A DNA stretch of 64,000 nt, from NCBI RefSeq assembly GCF_034421375.1, contig NZ_CP139779.1:558001-622000 (forward strand), written 5' to 3'. The position numbers were made by a program, and so were the translations under genes. Positions 18,401 to 24,163 of this stretch are shown here, one piece after another (position 1 is the stretch's first letter; each line of letters begins with the position of its first letter). This stretch comes from Microbacterium invictum. Lineage in GTDB: Bacteria > Actinomycetota > Actinomycetes > Actinomycetales > Microbacteriaceae. Below the pieces are notes generated by a model. The model did not search any database, was not told the origin of the DNA, and worked only from the letters and a program-made list of their open reading frames with translations.

Positions 18401-18422
18401 GTCGGCGGCGCGGCGCAGCTGA
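12423..18422 (+). CDS. secreted, wall-anchored alpha-amylase/type I pullulanase fusion
   Basis: Breaks down starch, glycogen and pullulan outside the cell. 1999 residues: Sec signal peptide (1-36, ending ATAA), an X25-type carbohydrate module (about 45-135), a GH13 alpha-amylase (about 165-690; nucleophile Asp419 in DGFRIDTAKH, acid Glu453 in MFGEVYD, Asp523 in GNHDMG), two more X25 modules (about 835-925 and 933-1030), pullulanase accessory and CBM48-like regions (about 1040-1270), then a GH13 pullulanase (about 1280-1770; signature FNWGYDP 1387-1393, Asp1506, Glu1543, Asp1677). A Gly/Glu-rich linker precedes the C-terminal anchor LGVTGSELP, a membrane span and RRR. All catalytic residues of both enzymes are present. 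GTG 12423 follows AGGAG. Regulation by a LacI-type repressor is likely. Confidence 0.95.
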   Translation: MSKSTSSRVRRVLAAVTGAALVLTGSVALTPAATAATPPDDARTVALVGSLQSELGCSDDWQPDCAATELALTDTEGVYSAEFEVPAGSYEYKVALNDAWDEAYGLDGGADNIPLTIAGPTTLRFTFDDTIDRVGLEALSLRDGYDDADDALIASPVRQPGSDEQFYFVMTDRFANGDPSNDTGGFDGDRLATGFDPTDKGFFHGGDIAGLRSNLDYIEGLGTSAIWLTPSFANRPVQGEGENASAGYHGYWVTDFTRIDPHLGTNEELEALIAEAHDRGIKVYFDIITNHTADVISYEEGQYSYVDQATSPYLDAAGNAFDPADFAGGDTFPELDPATSFPYTPVIAEADQTAKTPAWLNDPTLYHNRGDSTWSGESVTYGDFSGLDDLMTEHPTVVNGFVQVYQDWIDLGIDGFRIDTAKHVNFEFWETWSEEVLDYAHAQGKPDFFMFGEVYDADPVKLSPYVRDTDMNSVLDFAFQSSAISFAAGNSAKGLQSLYAGDDRYTTPDSSATALPTFLGNHDMGRVGYFLKNTDDALARDLLAHELMFFGRGQPVVYYGDEQGFAGADPGNDKSARQSLFASQVAEYQEQTLLTGETAGSVDRFDTDAPVYTHIAALSQLREDHPALSTGAQIERYADNGAGVYAFSRVDRDEKTEYLVALNNTTADKTIEVTTLTADASFAPIYGTDQGLTTDAASATSVTVPALSAVVYRADTTVTAPEAAQDISVSAPAPGAALSGQMAIGADVADATWQETSFAWRVVGSDEWTSLGTAEDTDPRVFHDIRGLDAGTLVEYRAVSVDAAGQRSAASTYASVGNAVTLEAPEVPESPIDMVTVPGSLNSEMGCAGDWAPGCEAAKLTLGADGIWKGTFDLPAGDYEYKVALNGSWDVNYGANGVLDGTNIAITHAGGPITFYFNPRSNIVQSTAEGPIVTVPGSMQDELGCAGDWAPDCLATLMADGDGDGVYEFTTDQIPAGAYEAKVAHGLSWDENYGVGGAPGGGNYSFSAADGELIVFRYTLDTHLLEIEVTNPPLAGTGELRAHWIDENTLAWPRDLGADAADATWQLHASPAASLALEDDEIVGGDAFDLTVIDGGLTEDQQARFPALAGFVALGLSDADAAALLQGQLMVSQRGADGAVAAFTGVQIPGVLDDLYAGAVADVDLGVTFDGDVPTFRLWAPTAQSATLLTWDAEGDPADAERHEAEWDAASGVWTVEDGSALAGDEYLWEVVVYAPSTGAIETNQVTDPYSVALTLNSTASVAVDLAADDWRPEAWDETPAPIVDRPVDRAIYELHVRDFSIGDTSVPEEERGTYRAFTRDSAGTAQLRELADAGINTVHLLPTFDIATIEEDRSLQAQPDCDLASYGPADTAQQACIEAIADADGFNWGYDPYHFSTPEGSYAVDAEGGARVHEFREMVGALHGMGLQVVLDQVFNHTAQSGQGEKSVLDKVVPGYYHRLNLAGGVETSTCCQNVATEHELAEKLMVDSVVLWAKEYKVDGFRFDLMGHHSKANMLAVRAALDELTLEEDGVDGSAIYLYGEGWNFGEVANNALFEQATQGQLGGTGIGTFSDRLRDAVHGGSPVAGETVQQQGFGTGLGTDPNGVPINGSPEEALADLGLQTDLVKLGLAGNLRDFTLTDHTGAVKAGDELDYRGSPAGYAEQPDEIITYVDAHDNETLYDLSVLKLPADTAMADRVRMNTLSLATTAFAQTPSFWHAGTELLRSKSLDRNSYNSGDWFNRIDWTGQESTFGSGLPRAADNEDKWAIMTPLLSDPALKPGAADIAAAEASALDLLRTREDVDLLRLGSAGLIQEKVSFPGSGPEAPAGLLVMLIDDLLGEDVDPELSGALVVFNVSPEAVSQTLPELEGREFALAPTLADGTDEVVKGTIWDAATAALSVPARSVAVLVEGQADGGSGEEPGPGDGSGEGPGAQPGAGSGGGSDDGGAATGGESATPGVLGVTGSELPFGLAIAAVLLLLGGALMVVLRRRSAARRS

Positions 18423-18438
18423 CCGCGTCACCCGCCAG

Positions 18439-18486
18439 GTCGGGGTCGTGCGGGCTTTTCGCCCGGGAAGCCTGCACGACCCCGAC
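18439..18486 (+). terminator. strong hairpin after the amylase-pullulanase gene
   Basis: Perfect 13-bp inverted repeat GTCGGGGTCGTGC (18439-18451) and GCACGACCCCGAC (18474-18486); within the loop GGGC-TTTTC-GCCC can pair again. It starts 16 bp past the stop codon. There is no T-tract, as is common for actinobacterial terminators. Confidence 0.6.
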
Positions 18487-18495
18487 ACGGGCGTC

Positions 18496-18501
18496 TACGC
18501 T
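18496..18501 (+). promoter_or_regulatory. -10 hexamer TACGCT upstream of the MFS gene
   Basis: TACGCT lies 7 nt before a GTG at 18509 that opens a 15-codon reading frame, not before the MFS start itself. It is probably the promoter of the MFS transcript. Confidence 0.45.
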
Positions 18502-18508
18502 GAGCGAC

Positions 18509-18556
18509 GTGCGCAACGTCGGTGTCGTCGCACCGGGTCGCCCGTGTCAGCGATGA
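18509..18556 (+). other. possible 15-codon leader peptide overlapping the MFS start
   Basis: GTG at leaderless distance from a TACGCT hexamer opens VRNVGVVAPGRPCQR, whose TGA (18554-18556) overlaps the ATG of the MFS gene (ATGA). A leaderless short frame could couple translation into the transporter, which lacks a clear ribosome site. It could equally be chance. Confidence 0.35.
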
Positions 18557-19743
18557 GGTCACGGACGGTCGATCGTGCGACCGGCTTCTGGATCGTCGCC
18601 GCCGTCTTCCTCACGACGACGGCGTACTCGACCGTGCCGACTCCGCTCTACCCCCTCTACGAGCAGCGCGACGACTTCCCGGTGAGCCTCGTCACCGTCA
18701 TCTACTCGTCCTACGCGGTCGGGGTGATGCTGAGCCTGTACCTCGTCGGCCACATCAGTGACCGACGAGGTCGGCGTCCCGTCATGGTGGTGGCGGTGGC
18801 CATCTCGGCGCTGTCCGCGGTGATGTTCCTCGTGTGGCCCGAGTCGGTCGGCCTGATCGCGGCACGTCTGGTGAACGGCGTGAGCATCGGTGTCGTGTCG
18901 GCCGCAGCAACGGCTTATCTCGGCGAGCTGCGTGCGCTCGCGCGACCCCGGGAGGACCCCGTCCTCGCGACCGCGATCGCGGGAGCGGCCAACCTCGGGG
19001 GCCTCGCCCTCGGGCCGCTGATCGGCGGGCTGTGCGCCGAGTTCCTCCCCGATCCGCTCGTCGCGCCGCATGTCGCCTTCCTGATCCTGCTCGTCGCCGA
19101 GGCGTTCGTCCTGCTGACCGTTCCCGAGACCGTGCCTGTTCGACCCGGGGGTGAGCGGTTCCGCCTGCCGCGGCTCTCCATTCCGCGGGCCAACCGCTCG
19201 GTCTTCCTCATGGCCGCTTTCGGGGCCTTCGCCGGCTTCGCCGTGTTCGGTCTGTTCAGCTCGCTGATTCCCACGTTCCTCGCCGGGACGTTCGGCGACC
19301 GCGATCATCTGCTCGCGGGGGTCGCGGTGTTCGCGATCTTCGCCTCGTCGGCGACCGGTCAGCTCGCCCTCATCCGCTCCTCCCTCCGGACGCAGCTGAC
19401 GATCGCGACGGTCGCGTGCGGTGTCGGACTCGGCATGGTGGCGATCGGTGCGGTCCTCCCGCAGGTGGTGCTCTTCCTCGGCGGCGGCGTTGTCGCAGGG
19501 CTCGGGGTGGGCGTGCTCTTCCGCGGTGCCATCGCCACGGCCCTCGCGGTCGCCGAACCCGGCCGCTCCGGCGAGACGCTGGCCCTGCTCTTCCTGATCG
19601 CCTACGCCGGTCCGGTCATCCCGGTGCTGCTGGTCGGAGCGGCTCTCGCGTTCTTCCCGCCCGTCGTGGTGCTCCTGGTGTTCGCCGCGGCGGTGCTGGC
19701 GGCGACGGTGGTGGCGGGGACCGTGATGCGTCGGCGGGCGTGA
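18553..19743 (+). CDS. MFS transporter, drug/sugar efflux type
   Basis: 396-residue major facilitator with 12 predicted spans. The loop between spans 2 and 3 has the MFS signature GHISDRRGRRPVM, and span 4-5 contains RLVNGVSIGVVSAAATAYLGEL. A central loop (VPVRPGGERFRLPRLSIPRA) separates the two six-helix halves. Export of a small molecule is the best guess; the substrate is unknown. ATG 18553 was chosen; GTG 18544 is three codons earlier and cannot be excluded. No ribosome site is evident, but a 15-codon reading frame ends exactly at this ATG. Convergent with the VOC gene. Confidence 0.88.
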   Translation: MRSRTVDRATGFWIVAAVFLTTTAYSTVPTPLYPLYEQRDDFPVSLVTVIYSSYAVGVMLSLYLVGHISDRRGRRPVMVVAVAISALSAVMFLVWPESVGLIAARLVNGVSIGVVSAAATAYLGELRALARPREDPVLATAIAGAANLGGLALGPLIGGLCAEFLPDPLVAPHVAFLILLVAEAFVLLTVPETVPVRPGGERFRLPRLSIPRANRSVFLMAAFGAFAGFAVFGLFSSLIPTFLAGTFGDRDHLLAGVAVFAIFASSATGQLALIRSSLRTQLTIATVACGVGLGMVAIGAVLPQVVLFLGGGVVAGLGVGVLFRGAIATALAVAEPGRSGETLALLFLIAYAGPVIPVLLVGAALAFFPPVVVLLVFAAAVLAATVVAGTVMRRRA

Positions 19744-19744
19744 C

Positions 19745-20125
19745 TCACGAGGCCGGGAGCGGCGAGCCGACCCGCAGCAGATTGCCGTCGGGGTCGACGA
19801 GGGCGAACTCGACCAGGCCGTAGTCGGTGCGGGTGGGTGGCGTGATGCGGTGGCCGGTCGATGCGTCGGGGACGACGTGCGGGCGCCATTGCGCGAACAG
19901 CGCCTCGGCATCGTCGACGTAGAGGTAGCACATGCTCGCGGTGGTGAGCGGGTCGAGGTCGAGGTCCTCGGAGAAGTGCAGCGCGACGTCGCCCCGCGTG
20001 AGGATCAGGTAGTGCCACTCCTCCGGAGGCCGCGAGCTGCGGTCTTCGAAGCCGAGCGACGCGTAGAACCGCAGGGTTCGTCGCAGATCGCGGCTGAGGA
20101 GGATGGGGACCGCCGTTTCGCGCAC
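19745..20125 (-). CDS. VOC/glyoxalase-fold protein
   Basis: 126 residues with the two beta-alpha-beta-beta-beta halves of the vicinal oxygen chelate fold: VPILLSRDLRRTLRFYASLGF begins the first half and YVDDAEALFAQWRPH the second, ending in FALVDPDGNLLRVGSPL. Members include antibiotic-binding proteins, such as the bleomycin type with similar length and layout, and dioxygenases. The metal ligands are not obvious, so a binding or resistance role is as likely as catalysis. GTG 20125 was chosen because TACCGT lies 6 nt upstream; longer in-frame extensions read into repeats. Confidence 0.85.
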   Translation of the reverse strand: MRETAVPILLSRDLRRTLRFYASLGFEDRSSRPPEEWHYLILTRGDVALHFSEDLDLDPLTTASMCYLYVDDAEALFAQWRPHVVPDASTGHRITPPTRTDYGLVEFALVDPDGNLLRVGSPLPAS

Positions 20126-20131
20126 ACTGCC

Positions 20132-20137
20132 ACGGTA
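20132..20137 (-). promoter_or_regulatory. -10 hexamer TACCGT, leaderless promoter
   Basis: On the minus strand TACCGT is followed by 6 nt and GTG 20125; it decides the start of the VOC gene. Confidence 0.5.
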
Positions 20138-20198
20138 CTCCGCGCTCGCGCGCCCGCGCCCGCGCACTCCCCCCACGCCACCCCGTCCCCACCTCATC

Positions 20199-20257
20199 GC
20201 GACCCGTCGAAGGATGCGGCCTCGGGCCGTTCCCGGCCGCATCCATTGACGGCTCGC
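20199..20257. repeat. 59-bp palindromic intergenic element, copy 1
   Basis: Exactly 59 bp: GCGACCCGTCGAAGGATGCG at the left and its imperfect complement (GCATCCATTGACGGCTCGC) at the right, with GGCC/GGCC near the loop. A second 59-bp copy lies 89 bp further on. Both are in the 383-bp gap 20126-20508, which otherwise holds only a -10 hexamer and a terminator. Confidence 0.8.
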
Positions 20258-20346
20258 GGGAAGAAGCGCGCGAGGGAGTCTCGGCTGCGACGCCGCCCCG
20301 TCGCTGTCGCGGGCGCGAGCGGGATCCCGCCGCACGCGATCCGGCG

Positions 20347-20405
20347 GCGACCCGTCAGAAACTGCGGCCCGGCGGGCCCTCAGGCAGCACTTCTTGACGG
20401 GTCGC
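20347..20405. repeat. 59-bp palindromic intergenic element, copy 2
   Basis: Same length and same ends as 20199-20257 (GCGACCCGTCAGAAACTGCG on the left, TTGACGGGTCGC on the right), with a different middle. The terminal 11 bp pair perfectly. Confidence 0.8.
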
Positions 20406-20464
20406 GGAGCGAGTGCGCCACATCGTGCGGCTCCTCCGGGCAGAACCCCGCGCGCTCACGTGAG

Positions 20465-20494
20465 AAGGCCCCCGGACCGCGGTCCGAGGGCCTT
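20465..20494 (-). terminator. terminator hairpin of the 5'-nucleotidase gene
   Basis: AAGGCCC (20465-20471) and GGGCCTT (20488-20494) flank a second perfect stem CGGACC-GC-GGTCCG, one mismatch apart. It lies 14 bp beyond the minus-strand stop at 20509. It lacks a T-tract but is very stable. Confidence 0.7.
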
Positions 20495-20508
20495 CCCCGT
20501 GGTGAGGG

Positions 20509-23500
20509 TTACTCGCCGGCGGGCGTCCGGCGGCGGAGGGCGAACAGCACGCCTCCCGCGACCAGCAGCAGCGCCGCGCCCAGGGCGGCGCCGAGCGGCA
20601 GCTCCGCGCCGGTGACGCCGAGCTGACCAGCGGTCGAGCCCGTGCCCGAACCGCTGCCCGTGCCCGAGCCGCTGCCCGCGCCGGTGCCCGGGGTCGAGCC
20701 GCCGTCGCCGCCACCGGGAGCCGGGGTCTCACCCACGACCGCGCGGCCGAGGGGAGCGGGCTCGACGACTTCGAACTCCTCGAAGTACGCCACGGATGCT
20801 GCGAGGTCGACCTGACCGGAGTCGGTGACGTTCGTGCCCTCGGCCAGGGTGAAGAAGTTGTCTCCACCCGCCGCGAGGAACGAGTTGGTCACGATGGTGA
20901 ACTCGTCGTCGGCGCCGATCGCCTCGCCGTTCAGCGACATCGACAGGATTCGCGAGCCGGCGGCGGCGTTCGGGTCGTAGACGTACGAGAAGCCCTCCGA
21001 GACACCCAGGTGCAGCTTCGGACGCGACGAGCCCTCGGGCTGCCACTGCTCCTCGAGCACCTGCTCCAGCTGCGCACCCGTCAGGGTCAGCGTCACGAGG
21101 GTGTTCGCGAACGGCTGCACGTTGGCGACGTCACGGTACGTGACGGTGCCGTCTTCGCCGTACAGCAGGTCGGCGCGGAGCCCGCCCGGGTTCATCAGCG
21201 CGATCTGGGCCGGGGTGCCGGCGTACGACTCGTTCGAGGTCGCCCACAGGTACATGTCGGCCACGAGGTTGCCGAGCGACGACTCCACACCGCGGTCGTC
21301 ACCCGGCGGGGTCCCGCCGCGGACGATGTCAGCCGTGATGGATCCGACCTCGACGCTGCCGAGCTCGTCGGCCACCTCGACGGCGTCGGCGACGATCGCC
21401 TCGACCTCGGGGTCGGCGGCGAAGAGCGGCGCGTCGTCCTCGCCGACGAGCGGAACGAGCGATCCGCCGATCGAGACGAGTTGACCGGTGGCCGAGTCGA
21501 CGGAGATGTCGAGCTTTCCGAGCATCGTGCCGTACTGGTTGGCCTGGATGACCGGCCGCTCGGTGCCGGCGACGCCGTTGACCGGCACCTCGCACGCGTA
21601 CGGCTGGTGAGTGTGACCAGAGACGATCGCGTCGATCTCGGCCGATGCGCCGGTGATGAGCGCGGCGTAGTCGCTGCCGCCCTGCGCGATGGTGGCGCAG
21701 TCCTCGGTCGGCGCACCGTCGTGGGTGAGCAGCACGATCACGTCGGCGGCATCCGTCTCGGTGATCTCGGCCGCGACACGGTTGGCCGCTTCGAGCTGAT
21801 CGCCGAACTCGATCTCGGTGATGCCCGCGGGGCTCACCAGGGTCGCGGTGTCGGCGGTGACGGTGCCGATGAAGGCCACCCGCACACCGTCGACCTCTTC
21901 GACGACGTACTCCTGCAGCGCCGGCTCGTCGGTGCCCGCGAGGTACACGTTCGCGCCTAGCGCGTACGGAGCCCCGGCGACCTCGTCGCCCTGGCCGTAG
22001 CGAGGGATGACCCGGTCGACAAGGTCGGCGAAGCCGGCGTCGAACTCGTGGTTGCCCACGGCTCCGAGGTCGAGACCCGCCTCGACCAGCGCGTCGATCG
22101 TGGGGTTGTCCTGCTGGATGAATGACGTGAACGTCGAGGCGCCGATCATGTCGCCGGACGAGACGAACAGCGTGTTGGGGTTCTCCGACTCGAACTGCGA
22201 CACCGCACCCGCGATGACCGCAGCGCCGGCTTCGCCGTTGGCGAAGTTCGGCTCGAGGCGACCGTGGAAGTCGTTGATCGTCAGCACCTGCACGTCGGTC
22301 GTGGTGTCGAGGGTGGAGTCCACCGAGTAGACGGTGGTCGTCCCCGAGACCTCGTTGCCGACCGCGAGGAGCGGAGCGCCGGTGGGGGAGTCCTCGGCGG
22401 AGACGAAGGCGATGCCCTCGGGGCCGAGGTCGCCCGCCGCGGCGAGGCCTGCGGCATCCGTCGCGTCCTCACCCGACACCGAGAAGTCGCGGTTGTTGAG
22501 GTAGGTGACGAACGAGGCATCCGTGGGGCTGCTCAGATCGAAGACCATGATGCCGCCGACGCGCTCGAGGCCGACGAACGCGTAGGGGACGCCGTCGATC
22601 TCGCCGACCGTGACGCTCTCGGGCTCGGGGCCCTTGGCGTCACTGCGCGTGTCGAACTCGGACGCGCCGTGGTCGGAGTTGAAGTTCGCCGGGAGGAGGT
22701 CGGCCGTGATCTGCTCGAAGGCGTCACCGGAGTCCCAGACGAGCTCACCCGAGGTGTCCCAGATCGAGAACGACCGGGCGCCGTAGGAGTACAGCTCCTC
22801 GTAGCAGCCCGCGTCCTCGTTGAAGCCGTCCTCCCGCGACACGGCCAGGCGACCGAGGTCGGCCGCGCCGGTCAGCGAGGCGAGGGGGCTGTCGGCGCAC
22901 ACGGGGCCGAGACCATCCTCGGCGAGGCTGCCCACGCGCGACTCGTCGATGTAGTCGCCCCACTCGCGGACGTCGCCCTCGTTCGCCGTGACGAGGTACG
23001 TCGCGCCGCCGGCGGTGTACGAGTCGATGGCGTCGGGCATGTACATGCCGTTCAGGCCCGGGTAGGTGTCGATGTTGACGGCGGGGCCCTCGGCGGCGCC
23101 GTCGCGGTCGCTGGCGTCCAGGCCTGCCCCGTCGACGCCGTGGTCCTTGGTGCCGAGCGGCACGATCGCCGACACGGTCGCCGACGCGAGGTCGACGACG
23201 GCGAGCGAGTTCGCCTCCTGCAGCGTGACGTAAGCGGTGGTGCCGTCGACGGTGATGTACTCGGGCTCGAGGTTGCGGCTCACCGGCAGGTCGCCGGCCG
23301 GGTTCGGCCCGAACACGCGCACACCCTCGGGGAGGGTCATCGACCCGCCCTCTTCGAACTCGTTGAAGTCGGCGGTGGCGACATCGTCGGCCGTCGGCGC
23401 GGTCACCGTGTCGGGAAGGCTCACCACGCTGATCGATCCCTCGGGGTCGATCGCGAAGTCGTCGGAGGGCTCTCCCTCGTTGGCGGCGACGGCGTACTGC

Positions 23501-23991
23501 CCGTCGGCCGAGATGGTCACCATGTCGGGGAGCGCCCCGACGGTCACCGATCCGAGGATGGTCGACCCGGCGGCGTTCGCGTCGAAGAACAGCAGCGAGC
23601 CCGGGTCGGTCTTCACCGGCGCTTCGAGGGCGATGACGCCCAGCCCGTCGTCGCGGACGGTGACGGAGTTCGCCACACCGGTCCCGGCGATCTCGAACTG
23701 CTTGGTGATCGCGGTCGGGTCGGAGTAGTCGAGCACGTCCACGGTCGCCGCCTGGGCGTTGACGACGAAGAGACGGTCGCCGTACGTGGCGACGATCTCG
23801 GCGGCGCCCTCGTCGAAGACGCCGGTTTCGTACGAGCCGAGCGGCGTGAGCGACAGCGCTGCGTCGTCGGCGGAGGTGGTGATCGGATCGGAGACGATGG
23901 CGCCGAACGCCGCGCCCGGCGCGAGCGCCAGGGAGCAGGCGACGGCCGCCGCGGTCAAGCCGGCCGCGGCGCGTCGATGAGATGAAGGCAT
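20509..23991 (-). CDS. surface choice-of-anchor I domain / 5'-nucleotidase fusion
   Basis: 1160-residue exported enzyme expected to hydrolyse nucleotides or related phosphate esters outside the cell, salvaging phosphate and nucleosides. Signal peptide 1-30 (ending GAAFGA); choice-of-anchor I, a beta-propeller-like domain (about 45-555); metallophosphatase domain from about 565 (metal ligands Asp574 and His576 in NDFHG, Asn647 and His648 in GNHEFD, His793 and His795 in SGHTHQP); 5'-nucleotidase C-terminal domain (about 905-1090) with MNPGGLRADLLYG. A Gly/Ser/Thr linker leads to the anchor LGVTGAELP, a membrane span and RRR. ATG 23991 is the start since the signal peptide begins there, with GAGGA upstream; 39 earlier codons in frame are not used. 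Single gene with a strong terminator. Confidence 0.93.
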   Translation of the reverse strand: MPSSHRRAAAGLTAAAVACSLALAPGAAFGAIVSDPITTSADDAALSLTPLGSYETGVFDEGAAEIVATYGDRLFVVNAQAATVDVLDYSDPTAITKQFEIAGTGVANSVTVRDDGLGVIALEAPVKTDPGSLLFFDANAAGSTILGSVTVGALPDMVTISADGQYAVAANEGEPSDDFAIDPEGSISVVSLPDTVTAPTADDVATADFNEFEEGGSMTLPEGVRVFGPNPAGDLPVSRNLEPEYITVDGTTAYVTLQEANSLAVVDLASATVSAIVPLGTKDHGVDGAGLDASDRDGAAEGPAVNIDTYPGLNGMYMPDAIDSYTAGGATYLVTANEGDVREWGDYIDESRVGSLAEDGLGPVCADSPLASLTGAADLGRLAVSREDGFNEDAGCYEELYSYGARSFSIWDTSGELVWDSGDAFEQITADLLPANFNSDHGASEFDTRSDAKGPEPESVTVGEIDGVPYAFVGLERVGGIMVFDLSSPTDASFVTYLNNRDFSVSGEDATDAAGLAAAGDLGPEGIAFVSAEDSPTGAPLLAVGNEVSGTTTVYSVDSTLDTTTDVQVLTINDFHGRLEPNFANGEAGAAVIAGAVSQFESENPNTLFVSSGDMIGASTFTSFIQQDNPTIDALVEAGLDLGAVGNHEFDAGFADLVDRVIPRYGQGDEVAGAPYALGANVYLAGTDEPALQEYVVEEVDGVRVAFIGTVTADTATLVSPAGITEIEFGDQLEAANRVAAEITETDAADVIVLLTHDGAPTEDCATIAQGGSDYAALITGASAEIDAIVSGHTHQPYACEVPVNGVAGTERPVIQANQYGTMLGKLDISVDSATGQLVSIGGSLVPLVGEDDAPLFAADPEVEAIVADAVEVADELGSVEVGSITADIVRGGTPPGDDRGVESSLGNLVADMYLWATSNESYAGTPAQIALMNPGGLRADLLYGEDGTVTYRDVANVQPFANTLVTLTLTGAQLEQVLEEQWQPEGSSRPKLHLGVSEGFSYVYDPNAAAGSRILSMSLNGEAIGADDEFTIVTNSFLAAGGDNFFTLAEGTNVTDSGQVDLAASVAYFEEFEVVEPAPLGRAVVGETPAPGGGDGGSTPGTGAGSGSGTGSGSGTGSTAGQLGVTGAELPLGAALGAALLLVAGGVLFALRRRTPAGE

Positions 23992-24063
23992 GAATGTCCT
24001 CAGGTCGGGCGTGCCGGGGCGCACGCTTCTCGTTTCTAACCACGGCACGTTTCGAGCAGGTGA

Positions 24064-24084
24064 ATCAGCCGGAAACAGGCTGAT
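24064..24084. promoter_or_regulatory. 7-bp inverted repeat in the divergent intergenic region
   Basis: ATCAGCC-GGAAACA-GGCTGAT, a perfect 7-bp repeat with a 7-nt spacer between the 5'-nucleotidase and acyl-CoA dehydrogenase genes. Possibly an operator or a leader hairpin of the nucleotidase transcript. Confidence 0.35.
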
Positions 24085-24106
24085 ACCCAGTAGACCTCGT
24101 AAATAC

Positions 24107-24118
24107 ATGGATGTCCAT
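24107..24118 (+). promoter_or_regulatory. inverted repeat ATGGA-TG-TCCAT, candidate TetR-type operator
   Basis: Perfect 5-bp arms with a 2-nt spacer, 46 bp before the acyl-CoA dehydrogenase ATG, in an A/T-rich stretch that probably contains the promoter. TetR-type regulators often control branched-chain acyl-CoA genes; none is encoded nearby, though a MarR gene follows the operon. Confidence 0.45.
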
Positions 24119-24163
24119 CTAAAATGATCACTGTGCCAATGACGGCACGGAAGGAGGCGACGG

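Noticed and set aside
12228..18488. Very long open frame on the minus strand opposite the amylase-pullulanase
   Set aside because: It mirrors a real gene with signal peptide, intact GH13 sites and G/C-rich third codon positions on the plus strand; long antisense frames are usual at this G+C content.
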